A program made the translations under genes and the position numbers. This document shows, piece after piece, positions 54,662 through 63,560 of a stretch of DNA of 64,000 bases (position 1 is its first letter; every line of letters begins with the position of its first letter). The notes beneath the pieces were generated by a model. It was not told the DNA's origin. It saw only the letters and a program-made list of their open reading frames with translations, and made no database searches. Source of the stretch: Pseudomonas sp. G.S.17 (GTDB taxonomy: Bacteria; Pseudomonadota; Gammaproteobacteria; Pseudomonadales; Pseudomonadaceae); contig NZ_CP151076.1 in NCBI RefSeq assembly GCF_038096165.1, positions 1,364,001 through 1,428,000 on the forward strand, written 5' to 3'.

Positions 54662-54903
54662 GAGAATTCCTCGCAGGATTAAGGGGCGCGCGGGGTACAC
54701 GGTGGCGAAAAGATTCACTCTCTCATACGTGGTCACAGCAAGCTGTGCCGACAATGACTCCACGCCGATACCGTGCGGACCACTCTCCTACTCGGGTGCT
54801 GTCACACCAGTGCGGGCTACGGTCTCTGTCCCGCGCGCACCTTCAACGCTAGACGCATCCCCCGTTTGCTGCGCGACAGCGCGGCGTCTGGACGACGGGG
54901 GAT
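54662..54903 (-). ncRNA. Candidate bridge RNA region of the IS110 element
   Basis: The 242 bp between transposase start and element end carry no ORF of note but rich dyads: AGACGC/GCGTCT (54851, 54883), ATCCCCCGT (54857-54865) against ACGGGGGAT at the extreme end (54895-54903), and, read on the minus strand, a GGTG/CACC hairpin inside an ACCGT/ACGGT stem. In that stem-loop GTAGGAG is complementary to the target CTCCTAC at the insertion point. IS110-group elements encode their bridge RNA in this upstream segment; RNA ends are not known here. Confidence 0.55.
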
Positions 54904-55093
54904 CTCCTACGAGTCGGCGCCATGCCGTAGGACCGGATTTATCCGGGAGGGCGGTATTTGTGGCGCAAGAACTACATCAGATGTGCCACTTCTCGCGGAT
55001 GAGTCCGCTCCTACGGCTTGGAGTCTAGCGGCCTCTTTGCGGGTGAATTTCCTACAGCAGGTTCTCGTAGGTTGATGTGTGCGGGCAACCGCC

Positions 55094-55657
55094 TTACGGC
55101 CTGATCTCGATCATCGTGCCGTCCTTCACCAGATCCCACACTTCGCGCATGTCATTGTTTTTCATGGCAATGCAGCCGTTGGTCCAGTCCAGGGTATGGA
55201 AATACCATTCCGGATATTCTTCATCCACAGGCGTGCCGTGGATCATGATCATGCTGCCGGGGTTGACCCCTTCGCGACGCGAGCGAGCCGAGTCGGTGAT
55301 GTTCGGGTAGGAAATGTGCATCGACAGGTTGTAGTTGGTGCTGTTCTTGCGCCAGTCGAGCCAGTAGAAACCTTCCGGCGTGCGTTGATCGCCTTCCTGC
55401 AACTTGGTGCCCTTGGGTTGCTTGCCCAGGGAAATGCGATAAGTCTTGAGCGCTTCGCCGGCACTGATTAGCTGCAACTGACGCGCCGATTTGAGCACCA
55501 GAACCTTTTCGATCTTGCGATCGGCGATGTTCTCGGTGTTGATCACTTTGTTGCCGACGATTTTCTGCTCGCTGCCCTTGGGCACGATGGTTTGCGTGAA
55601 CGCAGCCTGGGACAGCGGAACGAATGACAAGCACAAGACAGCAAGCAACCAACGCAT
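55094..55657 (-). CDS. L,D-transpeptidase (YkuD family), exported
   Basis: A 187-residue protein with a signal peptide (MRWLLAVLCLSFVPLSQA, cleavage after SQA). The YkuD catalytic domain follows: KVLVLKSARQLQLISAGEAL, SLGKQPKGTKLQEGDQRTPE and the active-site MIMIHGTPVDEEYP and WTNGCIAMKNNDMREVW with the catalytic Cys near residue 163. Such enzymes make 3-3 cross-links or attach proteins to peptidoglycan in the periplasm. ATG at 55655-55657. On the same strand downstream of the Nudix gene. Confidence 0.88.
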   Translation of the reverse strand: MRWLLAVLCLSFVPLSQAAFTQTIVPKGSEQKIVGNKVINTENIADRKIEKVLVLKSARQLQLISAGEALKTYRISLGKQPKGTKLQEGDQRTPEGFYWLDWRKNSTNYNLSMHISYPNITDSARSRREGVNPGSMIMIHGTPVDEEYPEWYFHTLDWTNGCIAMKNNDMREVWDLVKDGTMIEIRP

Positions 55658-55700
55658 CGAAACGATTTCCCTGAAGCGGCGCCAGGCTGCGCCGATGATG

Positions 55701-56252
55701 TTAAGTGTCCTGTATAGGCCGCGACGGCGGCAACGCGTCGGTTCGCACAGGGTAAATCTGCTGGCGCCGGTCGGCGAAGAAGCATTCTAGAGTACGTCTG
55801 ACCGTCATGAAAGCCAGCTCTGACCATGGGATATCGGCTTCGTCGAACAAGGCCACTTCCAGGCTCTCGATGCCAGCGGCGAATGTCGGGGACGCCATCT
55901 GCGCACGATAGAACACGTGGACCTGATTGATATGCGGCACATCCACCAACATGTACAGATGCAGATCGCCCAGGGTCGCGCAGGCTTCTTCATCCGTCTC
56001 GCGGCGCGCGGCTTGCTCGATGGTTTCGCCGTTCTCCATGAAGCCGGCGGGCAGGGTCCAGAAACCCAGGCGCGGTTCGATGGCGCGCCGACACAGCAAG
56101 ACTTTGTCGTCCCACAGGGGCAGGCAACCCGCCACGATATTCGGGTTCTGATAATGAATGGTGTGGCAGTGTTCACACACGTAGCGCGGGCGGCTATCGC
56201 CTTCGGGAATACGTTGTATGACCGGGTTACCGCACTGGCTGCAGAATTTCAT
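55701..56252 (-). CDS. Nudix hydrolase with N-terminal zinc ribbon (NudC-related)
   Basis: A 183-residue protein. An N-terminal zinc ribbon MKFCSQCGNPVIQRIPEGD then CEHCHTIHYQNP supplies four Cys. The Nudix box is GFMENGETIEQAARRETDEE (about residues 70-89) and matches GX5EX7REUXEEXGU apart from the final part (ACATLG). Related proteins hydrolyse NADH, FAD or ADP-ribose pyrophosphates; substrate is not readable here. Start MKFCSQCGNPVIQRIPEG at 56252. The C-terminus (~145-183) is variable. It diverges from the CoA pyrophosphatase gene. Confidence 0.85.
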   Translation of the reverse strand: MKFCSQCGNPVIQRIPEGDSRPRYVCEHCHTIHYQNPNIVAGCLPLWDDKVLLCRRAIEPRLGFWTLPAGFMENGETIEQAARRETDEEACATLGDLHLYMLVDVPHINQVHVFYRAQMASPTFAAGIESLEVALFDEADIPWSELAFMTVRRTLECFFADRRQQIYPVRTDALPPSRPIQDT

Positions 56253-56408
56253 GGAGTCATTCGATTGCTGAATTCAGCCGCTATCTTGGCGTGCGACGCG
56301 CCTGCTCGGCAAGAAGCGCTTTGGATTGGCTCAAGTTGTCCTACAAGGGCTTGGGCAGTTCGCCGCTTTGGTGCATGATGCCGGGTAGGCAACAGATCGA
56401 GATTTCCC

Positions 56409-57005
56409 ATGCTGGACGAGCTATTTCGCCGTGTAAGCAGTCATACGCCGAGCACTCTTGAGACGGATCGACGTTTCCCCGAGGCTGCGGTGTTATTGCC
56501 CATTACTCGCAGTGACGAACCCGAGTTGATCCTGACCCTGCGTGCCAGCGGTCTGTCGACCCATGGTGGCGAAGTGGCTTTCCCCGGCGGGCGGCGGGAT
56601 CCTGAGGACGTGGATCTGGTGTTCACTGCCTTGCGCGAGGCCGAGGAGGAAATAGGCTTGCCGCCCGGTCTGGTGGAAGTCATCGGTCCGCTCAGCCCGT
56701 TGATCTCCAAGCACGGCATCAAGGTCACGCCCTATGTAGGACTGATCCCCGATTTCGTTGAATACCGCCCCAATGACGCAGAGATTGCTGCTGTGTTCAG
56801 CGTGCCGCTGGAGTTTTTTCGGCAGGACACCCGGGAACATACGCACCGCATCGATTACCAGGGGCGCAGCTGGTACGTGCCAAGCTATCGTTACGGCGAG
56901 TATAAAATCTGGGGCCTGACCGCGATCATGATCGTCGAGCTGATCAATGTGCTGTATGACAGCAAAATCAGCCTGCATCAGCCACCCGAACATTCCGTGA
57001 CCTGA
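56409..57005 (+). CDS. CoA pyrophosphatase (Nudix, NudL-like)
   Basis: A 198-residue Nudix hydrolase with the CoA pyrophosphatase type signature: [20 protein letters not shown] (about 40-59) directly before the Nudix box [20 protein letters not shown] then EEIGL (about 58-83). Homologues cleave CoA to 4'-phosphopantetheine and 3',5'-ADP. C-terminal [20 protein letters not shown] is also conserved. ATG at 56409; only a weak ribosome binding sequence precedes it. It is 37 bp upstream of the carbonic-anhydrase-like gene on the same strand. Confidence 0.88.
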   Translation: MLDELFRRVSSHTPSTLETDRRFPEAAVLLPITRSDEPELILTLRASGLSTHGGEVAFPGGRRDPEDVDLVFTALREAEEEIGLPPGLVEVIGPLSPLISKHGIKVTPYVGLIPDFVEYRPNDAEIAAVFSVPLEFFRQDTREHTHRIDYQGRSWYVPSYRYGEYKIWGLTAIMIVELINVLYDSKISLHQPPEHSVT

Positions 57006-57042
57006 GCTTGACCATTGGCCGCAGCGCCTTGAGGAACGATGC

Positions 57043-57567
57043 ATGAAATACCGTCTGGGCGACGCCCGTGTCGAAACCGATCCGAACAGCTGGGTCGCAC
57101 CCAATGCCGTGCTGATCGGCAAGGTCAAGCTTGAGGCGGGCGCCAGTGTCTGGTTCAACGCTGTGCTGCGTGGTGACAACGAGCTGATTCATATTGGCGA
57201 GAACAGCAACGTGCAGGACGGAACGGTCATGCACACCGACATGGGTTCACCGCTGGAAATCGGCAAAGGCGTGACCATTGGCCATAACGTCATGCTGCAC
57301 GGTTGCAGCGTGGGGGACTACAGCCTGATCGGCATCAATTCGGTGATCCTCAACGGCGCGAAAATCGGCAAATACTGCCTGATCGGCGCCAATTCCCTGA
57401 TAGGCGAAGGCAAGGTCATCCCCGACGGTTCCCTGGTAATGGGTTCGCCCGGCAAGGTGGTGCGCGAACTCACCGACGTCCAGAAAAAGATGCTTGAAGC
57501 CAGCGCTGCGCATTACGTCAGCAACGCCCGACGCTACGCTCGGGACCTGCAGCCGCAGGACGACTGA
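57043..57567 (+). CDS. Gamma-carbonic anhydrase family protein
   Basis: A 174-residue left-handed beta-helix protein built of hexapeptide repeats ([58 protein letters not shown]). The three His metal ligands fit HTDMG (about 66), TIGHNV (about 83) and MLHGCSV (about 88). Members include active carbonic anhydrases and YrdA/PaaY-like proteins with other or unknown activity. ATG at 57043 with GAGGAACGATGC region upstream. The next gene starts 2 bp after its stop. Confidence 0.88.
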   Translation: MKYRLGDARVETDPNSWVAPNAVLIGKVKLEAGASVWFNAVLRGDNELIHIGENSNVQDGTVMHTDMGSPLEIGKGVTIGHNVMLHGCSVGDYSLIGINSVILNGAKIGKYCLIGANSLIGEGKVIPDGSLVMGSPGKVVRELTDVQKKMLEASAAHYVSNARRYARDLQPQDD

Positions 57568-57569
57568 GC

Positions 57570-57776
57570 ATGCAAACCGAACGCCGCGTCCCGTCCCCTT
57601 GCGTGAGCATTTGCGCGCTGGACGACGATGATGTCTGCCTGGGTTGCCAGCGCACCGTCAAGGAAATCACCGACTGGCACGCCCTGGACAACGAGCAGCG
57701 CCGTGCGGTGCTGGTGTTGTGCCATGAGCGGGCGGAGGCGAGTGGGTTGGTTTGGTCGGTGCCGTCACCTTCCTGA
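57570..57776 (+). CDS. DUF1289 family small cysteine-rich protein
   Basis: A 68-residue protein with the DUF1289 signature PSPCVSICALDDDDVCLGCQ then RTVKEITDWHALDN: four Cys (about residues 11, 15, 23, 26) set to bind a metal or Fe-S cluster. Function is unknown. It follows the carbonic-anhydrase-like gene by 2 bp, as is common in Pseudomonas, and is followed by a REP pair. Confidence 0.85.
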   Translation: MQTERRVPSPCVSICALDDDDVCLGCQRTVKEITDWHALDNEQRRAVLVLCHERAEASGLVWSVPSPS

Positions 57777-57790
57777 AACCGTGAAACATT

Positions 57791-57859
57791 TTCGCGAGCA
57801 AGCTCGCTCCCACAGGGCCAGCGTCTATCTTTCTTGGTGGGAGCGAGCTTGCTCGCGAA
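57791..57859. repeat. REP inverted pair (GTGGGAGCGAGCTTGCTCGCGAA type)
   Basis: TTCGCGAGCAAGCTCGCTCC at 57791-57810 is mirrored by GGGAGCGAGCTTGCTCGCGA ending near 57858. Same family as the pair at 47093-47178. Confidence 0.9.
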
Positions 57860-57957
57860 GCGGTCTGTCCGACATTACGCCTCGCCAACAAGTTGGCTCC
57901 TACAGATTCTCGCGGCTGGTACTATCAGCGCATCTTCCCGCCATATAAGCCTCGCCC

Positions 57958-58425
57958 ATGTTCTTCCTGATCACCTACATCGGCAGTGTCGTGCTGATCA
58001 ACTTTGCGTTCTCTACCGCGCCGCATCTGGACGTCATCTGGTCGGCGTGGGGTGGATTGGTGTTTGTGCTGCGCGACATGGTGCAGACCCGCTTCGGCCA
58101 TGGCGCGATCTTTGCCATGCTGGCGGCGTTGGTGTTGTCCTACGTGACCTCTGATCCCACCATTGCGCTGGCCAGCGCCACGGCGTTCGCAGTGTCCGAA
58201 TGCATTGACTGGCTGGTCTTCAGTATCACCAAACGGCCGCTGCATGACCGGCTCTGGCTGAGCTCGGCGCTGAGCATCCCGCTGGACACCTTTATCTTCT
58301 TCGGCATGATCGACGCCATGACCACACCTGTCATCGTGACTGCGCTGGCCTCCAAGTTCGCCGGTGTCACGGCGGTGTGGTTGATCATGGTCTGGCGCGC
58401 GCGCAAGAACGCTTGTCCGGGCTGA
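57958..58425 (+). CDS. VUT family membrane protein (queuosine-precursor-transporter superfamily)
   Basis: A 155-residue membrane protein with about five helices ([81 protein letters not shown]). FVLRDMVQ and [19 protein letters not shown] are signatures of the VUT (YhhQ-like) superfamily, which includes preQ0/preQ1 transporters. This shorter type has not been tied to one substrate. ATG at 57958. The window also holds queA and tgt but far upstream. Confidence 0.8.
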   Translation: MFFLITYIGSVVLINFAFSTAPHLDVIWSAWGGLVFVLRDMVQTRFGHGAIFAMLAALVLSYVTSDPTIALASATAFAVSECIDWLVFSITKRPLHDRLWLSSALSIPLDTFIFFGMIDAMTTPVIVTALASKFAGVTAVWLIMVWRARKNACPG

Positions 58426-58528
58426 GGTCCAATTCCCTGGGCTTCGTGGTAAATTGCGCGCCTTTCTCCACCGTGGCGTCCTGCATTCTGGCGGGCTGCC
58501 CTCGATATCTGCTCCACGAGGACCTGAG

Positions 58529-59710
58529 ATGACTCAAATCGGAACTCCACTGTCGCCTACCGCGACCCGCGTTTTGCTCTGCGGTTGCGGCGAACTGGGC
58601 AAGGAAGTAGTGATCGAATTGCAACGCCTTGGCGTCGAAGTGATCGCAGTTGACCGCTATGCCAACGCGCCCGCCATGCAGGTCGCCCATCGCAGCCATG
58701 TGATCAACATGCTCGACGGTGCCGCGCTGCGTGCAGTCATCGAAGCCGAGAAGCCACATTTTATCGTGCCGGAAATCGAGGCCATCGCCACCGCGACGCT
58801 GGTGGAACTGGAGTCCGAAGGCTTCACCGTGATTCCGACCGCACGCGCCGCGCAGCTGACCATGAACCGCGAAGGCATTCGTCGTCTGGCCGCTGAAGAG
58901 CTGGACCTGCCGACTTCGCCCTATCACTTCGCCGACACCTTCGAAGACTATCGCAAGGCCGTGGAAGACCTGGGTTTCCCCTGTGTCGTCAAGCCGGTGA
59001 TGAGTTCTTCGGGCAAAGGCCAGAGCCTGCTCAAGACCACCGACGACGTGCAGAAAGCCTGGGATTACGCCCAGGAGGGCGGTCGCGCCGGCAAAGGTCG
59101 GGTGATTATCGAAGGCTTCATCGATTTCGATTACGAAATCACCCTGCTGACCGTGCGTCACGTGGGCGGTACGACGTTCTGCGCGCCGGTTGGCCATCGT
59201 CAGGAGAAAGGCGACTATCAGGAATCCTGGCAGCCACAGGTCATGAGCCCGATAGCGCTGGCGGAATCCGAGCGCGTTGCCAAGGCCGTGACCGAAGCCT
59301 TGGGCGGTCGCGGGCTGTTTGGCGTCGAGCTGTTCATCAAAGGTGATCAGGTCTGGTTCAGCGAAGTCTCGCCGCGTCCACACGACACTGGCCTGGTAAC
59401 CCTGATTTCGCAGGATCTGTCGCAATTCGCGCTGCACGCTCGCGCCATTCTTGGCCTGCCAATCCCGTTGATTCGTCAGTTCGGGCCATCGGCTTCAGCA
59501 GTGATTCTGGTTGAGGGCAAATCCACCCAGACGGCGTTCGCCAACCTGGGCCAGGCCCTGAGTGAACCAGATACGGCGCTGCGTCTGTTCGGCAAGCCGG
59601 AAGTCGATGGCCAGCGCCGCATGGGTGTGGCTCTGGCTCGCGATGAATTCATCGAAGCCGCCCGTGCCAAGGCGACGCGTGCTTCGCGGGCGGTTAAGGT
59701 TCAGTTGTAA
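58529..59710 (+). CDS. purT: Formate-dependent phosphoribosylglycinamide formyltransferase
   Basis: PurT (393 residues) formylates GAR using formate and ATP, an alternative to PurN. It is an ATP-grasp protein: [20 protein letters not shown] (about 14-33), [58 protein letters not shown] (about 152-170), [20 protein letters not shown], and [23 protein letters not shown] at 58529 with GAGGACCTGAG upstream is the conserved start; an in-frame start at 58454 is not supported. It stands alone. Confidence 0.97.
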   Translation: MTQIGTPLSPTATRVLLCGCGELGKEVVIELQRLGVEVIAVDRYANAPAMQVAHRSHVINMLDGAALRAVIEAEKPHFIVPEIEAIATATLVELESEGFTVIPTARAAQLTMNREGIRRLAAEELDLPTSPYHFADTFEDYRKAVEDLGFPCVVKPVMSSSGKGQSLLKTTDDVQKAWDYAQEGGRAGKGRVIIEGFIDFDYEITLLTVRHVGGTTFCAPVGHRQEKGDYQESWQPQVMSPIALAESERVAKAVTEALGGRGLFGVELFIKGDQVWFSEVSPRPHDTGLVTLISQDLSQFALHARAILGLPIPLIRQFGPSASAVILVEGKSTQTAFANLGQALSEPDTALRLFGKPEVDGQRRMGVALARDEFIEAARAKATRASRAVKVQL

Positions 59711-59798
59711 CGTTCAGTTGTAAGATGGCCAGCACGCACCGCCACAGTTCCCTTATGGCAACTGTGGCGTGCGTATCAAACAGTGGTCGCCCGGATCG

Positions 59799-60518
59799 TT
59801 AACTGGCTATTCGCGTGTTTTCGTGAATATAAGCAGCGACGTTGCCCGGCGGGTTCCACATCAGTACGTCGAGAATCGATAGATTGCCGATGAATTCGTA
59901 CGGCGCGGTGTCGTAGACAAACGTCGACACATCCAGAAAGCGCAACTCTATCCCCCGTTGCTGCCACTCACTGGCAACGAATATCGCCCGTCCACCCGGC
60001 GCGTTGATGTACCGGCTCGCCTCCAGTGCGCTGCTGATTTCCAATGCCCATTGGCCTGGATGCTGAATGGGTGGCAATTGCAGATCCATGGCCGAATGCG
60101 GCTTCCAGCTGAAAGGCAGGTCGAGGTAATCGCAGGTGGTTTTGAGCGACTGCGTGTTCAGTTCGCCGACGCCATTGTCCTTGACCGAGGCAAATGTGTT
60201 TCTGATCAGGTCGCGCACTTTTTGATAGAAAGGCGCCTTGCCGCGATAGTGCTCCAGCTGGCCGAGAATGCGTTGTAATGCGGCCGAGTGATCAATCACC
60301 GTGGTGGCCTGGATCGACGTGCCCAGTGTGGTGCTCACCGGCACGTTGATATATTGCCAGCCACCTTTTGCATCAAGAATCCGGTTGCGATTCATCCAGG
60401 TCTTGCGGCAGTACTGCGCGGTGTCGAAGATCACTCCGCGCTCCGCCGCCGCGATGAGTTGAAAGTACCCCAGATAGGGGAAGAAATAAGGTTGCATGAT
60501 GGCTAGCGTGTTATTCAT
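59799..60518 (-). CDS. WbqC family protein
   Basis: A 239-residue protein matching the WbqC family: MNNTLAIMQPYFFPYLGYFQ at the start, FDTAQYCRKTWMNRNRIL, INVPVSTTLGTSIQATTVID and a C-terminal LSILDVLMWNPPGNVAAYI. WbqC genes are often found in O-antigen clusters but the biochemical role is not established. Here there is no sugar-pathway neighbour, which suggests a different role or a stray gene. ATG at 60516-60518 is chosen; the frame is open for 36 codons upstream. Confidence 0.85.
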   Translation of the reverse strand: MNNTLAIMQPYFFPYLGYFQLIAAAERGVIFDTAQYCRKTWMNRNRILDAKGGWQYINVPVSTTLGTSIQATTVIDHSAALQRILGQLEHYRGKAPFYQKVRDLIRNTFASVKDNGVGELNTQSLKTTCDYLDLPFSWKPHSAMDLQLPPIQHPGQWALEISSALEASRYINAPGGRAIFVASEWQQRGIELRFLDVSTFVYDTAPYEFIGNLSILDVLMWNPPGNVAAYIHENTRIAS

Positions 60519-60677
60519 TTCTGGCGTCTTCAGAGCGGTTCCCCGGAACCTTGAGAATAGCCGTCGAAATGACTGTGCCTGTGGGAATAACCAATGAATA
60601 CGGGGTTTTTTGGGTCTGGCCGACAAATGACCGGCAGGACTGCCTGCAAATCATCTGTCGACTTCCCATCGGTGGCG

Positions 60678-62000
60678 TCAGGCGATCTTGTCCAGGTCGG
60701 CGTGACGCGTTTCCTTCAGGCACAGCACGGCGATCAGACTGATTAATGCCGCTGCTGATACGTACCCGCCAACCCAGCTCAAGCCGCCCATTGCTACCAG
60801 TTTCTGAGCAAAGAACGGCGCCACCGAAGCACCGACAATACCGCCCAGGTTGTAGGCTGCAGACGCGCCGGTGTAACGCACGCGTGTAGGAAACAGTTCC
60901 GGCAGCATGGCGCCCATCGGAGCGAAGGTAATGCCCATCAGGAACAGTTCGATACACAGGAACAAGGCCACTGCCCAGGTCGTGCCGTGGGTCAGCAAAG
61001 GCTCCATGGTGAAGCCGGACAGAATCGCCAGAACCCCGCCAATGATCAGCACCGGACGCCGGCCGAAGCGGTCGCTGGCCCAGGCAGCCAAAGGCGTGGC
61101 CGCAGCCATGAACAGTACGGCGAAGCACAGCAAACCGAGGAAGGTCTCGCGACTGTAGCCCAGGGTCGAGACGCCGTAGCTCAGCGAGAACACGGTCGAG
61201 ATGTAAAACAGCGCGTAGCAGACCACCATGGACGCCGCACCCAGCAGCATCGGCGCCCAGTATTGGCTGAACAGCTCGGCGATTGGCATCTTGACCCGTT
61301 CGTGGCGAGCAATGGCGTTGGCGAAGATCGGCGTTTCTTCCAGCTTGAGTCGCACGTACAGGCCAACCATCACCAACACCGCGCTCAGCAGGAACGGAAT
61401 CCGCCAGCCCCAGGAGCGAAACTGTTCGTCGTCCAGGGTTATCGCCAGCGTCAGAAACAACCCGTTGGCGGCGAGGAAACCAATCGAAGGGCCCAGCTGC
61501 GGGAACATGCCGAACCAGGCGCGCTTGCCCGGCGGGGCGTTTTCAGTGGCCAGCAACGCCGCACCACCCCATTCGCCGCCAAGGCCCAAGCCTTGCCCGA
61601 AACGCAGGACGCACAGCAGGATCGGCGCCCAGGCCCCGATAGTCGCGTAACCGGGCAGCACGCCGATCAGCGTGGTGCAGACCCCCATCAACAATAGCGA
61701 GGCGACCAGCGTCGACTTGCGGCCAATGCGGTCACCGAAGTGGCCGAACAGCGCTGAGCCCAGTGGACGTGCGAGAAAGGCGATGCCGAAGGTCAGAAAC
61801 GCCGACAGCATCTGTGCGGTGCCGGAAGTCTGCGGAAAGAACACCGGCCCGATCACCAAAGCGGCGGCGGTGGCGTAGACATAAAAGTCGTAGAACTCGA
61901 TTGCCGTACCGATGAAGCTGGCCGTGGCGACCCGTGTCGCGGAGTTGGCCGGACGAGCCGGAGCAGCGTGATTTTCGCCGAGGGCGGAAGTTGTGGTCAT
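60678..62000 (-). CDS. MHS-type MFS transporter
   Basis: A 440-residue major facilitator with 12 predicted membrane spans. MHS-family signatures: ATASFIGTAIEFYDFYVYAT (about 26-45), SALFGHFGDRIGRKSTLVAS (loop 2-3 motif GHxGDRxGRK) and CVLRFGQGLGLGGEWGGAAL, ASDRFGRRPVLIIGG, and FPTRVRYTGASAAYNLGGIV. The family imports metabolites such as shikimate, proline/betaine or 2-oxoglutarate; the substrate here is not deducible. ATG at 61998-62000 with AGGGA upstream; ATG 62019-62021 is an alternative start. Confidence 0.87.
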   Translation of the reverse strand: MTTTSALGENHAAPARPANSATRVATASFIGTAIEFYDFYVYATAAALVIGPVFFPQTSGTAQMLSAFLTFGIAFLARPLGSALFGHFGDRIGRKSTLVASLLLMGVCTTLIGVLPGYATIGAWAPILLCVLRFGQGLGLGGEWGGAALLATENAPPGKRAWFGMFPQLGPSIGFLAANGLFLTLAITLDDEQFRSWGWRIPFLLSAVLVMVGLYVRLKLEETPIFANAIARHERVKMPIAELFSQYWAPMLLGAASMVVCYALFYISTVFSLSYGVSTLGYSRETFLGLLCFAVLFMAAATPLAAWASDRFGRRPVLIIGGVLAILSGFTMEPLLTHGTTWAVALFLCIELFLMGITFAPMGAMLPELFPTRVRYTGASAAYNLGGIVGASVAPFFAQKLVAMGGLSWVGGYVSAAALISLIAVLCLKETRHADLDKIA

Positions 62001-62300
62001 GCGGGAATCCCTGACAGTCATCTTGCCTGTCGACAATCGCCTTGGCTGGGCGATGCACGGCGGCAAACATTAATTATTGTGGGGACAGCGCTGATCAGGT
62101 TAGCCCGGATGTGGACAAGAGGCGTGGCAATGCCGAAGGGTAGGGCGGATGCCAGGGAAGTGCGCGAAACATTTCAGGCTGAGTGACTGGCCGATCAGGC
62201 TGAGTGCGGGTAGCACGCGGATCGGCGGGGCTGGGTAAGCGGCTCGATTATAGAAAGGCCGCTGCGGGCAGAACAAGGAGGTTTTGCACGCAGCTGCGCT

Positions 62301-63548
62301 TTAATTGACGGCGCGGGTTGCCGAGTTCTGCCACATCAGCACGCGAGTCACGCGATTGTCTTCGGTTTGCAGGATTTCCAGGCGATACGGCCCGATTTTC
62401 AGGCAGACCGAGCTTTCCGGAATGGTTTCCAGAGCCTCGGTCACCAGGCCATTCAAGGTTTTCGGGCCATCGGACGGCAGATGCCAGCCCAAGCTCTTGT
62501 TCAGATCGCGGATCGACGCTGCGCCATCAACCACCAGACGGCCATCTGCCTGAGGATGAATGTGCGGGTTGTCGAGAGTCTGTTCGTTTTCGAATTCGCC
62601 GACGATTTCTTCGAGAATGTCTTCCAGGCTGACGATGCCCAGCACTTCGCCGTATTCGTCGACCACCACGCCCAGGCGCCGCTGCTGTTTATGAAAATTC
62701 AGCAGTTGCAGTTGCAGCGGCGTGCTTTCCGGCACGAAGTACGGCTCATAGCAGGCCGCCAGCAATTGTTCCTTGGTCAGCTCGGCCTTGGGCAGCAGAT
62801 GGCTGATCTGGCGCGTATTGAGGACGCCCTGAACCTGATTGATGTCGTTGTGATACACCGGCAGGCGGGTATGCCGGGAAATAATCAGGCGTTCGATGAT
62901 GTTTTCGATGGGCTCATCCAGATTGACCCCGTCGACATCGTTGCGCGGTACCAGAATGTCGTTGACGGTGATGCTGTCCAGCGCATGAATCCCGGACAAT
63001 ACCGGTGAACCGCCAGGTTCGTGCTCGTGAACCCCTTCCTGATTGGGGTCCGACAAGGAATCCTGATCATCTTCACGTCGCTGGGCAGGTTTGTTGCGGG
63101 CGTTGAAAGGCAGCACCAGCAGGGTGGCGAGGGTGCTCAATAGCCAGGCCAGCGGCCACATGATCTTCATCGGAATGCTCAACATGCCGTTGGCCAGCTT
63201 GATGATCGCCAATGGATGCCGGACAGCCAGACGGCGCGGTGCGTATTCGGCAAAGACCAGGATCAGGCCGGTGGTGACAAGCCAGGCAACCGTCGGGCCG
63301 TTATCAAGCCAGTACCGCATCGACAGCAGCGTTGCGATCACCACGATAAGGGTTTTGACCAGTGTATTGGTCAGGATCAGGCTGCCGAGCTGGAATTCCA
63401 GTCGCGGCTTGGCCGGGTCGGTTGGGCGAGTGCCGATTCGCAGGGCCTTGACGCGGTGGTGCGCGGCTTCGACGGCCGTGAACAAGGCCGACCAGAGGAT
63501 CAGCAGCGCAACAACACCAAGCATTGGGCCGATGGGCAAGTTATCCAT
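62301..63548 (-). CDS. CNNM/HlyC-CorC family transporter-associated protein
   Basis: A 415-residue protein with an N-terminal DUF21/CNNM domain (three or four helices: LGVVALLILWSALFTAVEAA, LIVVIATLLSMRYWL, VAWLVTTGLILVFAEYAPRR, IMWPLAWLLSTLATLLVLPF), a CBS pair (about 195-320: ITVNDILVPRNDVDGVNLDE, LGVVVDEYGEVLGIVSLEDI then LEEIVGEF) and a C-terminal CorC_HlyC domain (about 335-410). Members take part in Mg/Co resistance or efflux. ATG at 63546-63548 (MDNLPIGPMLGVVALL). It follows the CcsA-like gene by 12 bp in the same direction. Confidence 0.9.
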   Translation of the reverse strand: MDNLPIGPMLGVVALLILWSALFTAVEAAHHRVKALRIGTRPTDPAKPRLEFQLGSLILTNTLVKTLIVVIATLLSMRYWLDNGPTVAWLVTTGLILVFAEYAPRRLAVRHPLAIIKLANGMLSIPMKIMWPLAWLLSTLATLLVLPFNARNKPAQRREDDQDSLSDPNQEGVHEHEPGGSPVLSGIHALDSITVNDILVPRNDVDGVNLDEPIENIIERLIISRHTRLPVYHNDINQVQGVLNTRQISHLLPKAELTKEQLLAACYEPYFVPESTPLQLQLLNFHKQQRRLGVVVDEYGEVLGIVSLEDILEEIVGEFENEQTLDNPHIHPQADGRLVVDGAASIRDLNKSLGWHLPSDGPKTLNGLVTEALETIPESSVCLKIGPYRLEILQTEDNRVTRVLMWQNSATRAVN

Positions 63549-63560
63549 GATCAACGCCCG

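Larger units (their letters stand above)
53283..54903 (-). mobile_element. IS110-family insertion sequence (~1,621 bp)
   Basis: The limits are derived by comparing the interrupted repeat unit with the intact one. The left side leaves the unit after CTC at 53283-53285; the right side re-enters at CTC 54904-54906. The shared triplet CTC makes the exact ends uncertain by 3 bp, which fits the short core used by IS110 transposases. There are no long terminal inverted repeats, as expected. The transposase is on the minus strand with 242 bp of non-coding DNA upstream and about 41 bp downstream. IS110 members are known to target REP sequences in Pseudomonas. Confidence 0.9.
53098..55015. repeat. Tandem array of ~104-bp REP-like units, interrupted by the IS
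   Basis: Units start with GTAGGACCGGATTTATCCGG at 53098, 53202 and 54927 and contain a conserved TACATCAGATGT middle and CGCGGATGAATCCGCTCCTAC end. The first two are 104 bp apart. The CTC triplet of the end motif is at 53179, 53283, 54904 and 55008: removing 1,621 bp restores exactly 104 bp throughout. Each unit holds small inverted repeats (GGATTTATCC, GCGGATGAATCCGC). Copy 3 is slightly diverged (e.g. GAGTCC for GAATCC). Confidence 0.9.
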
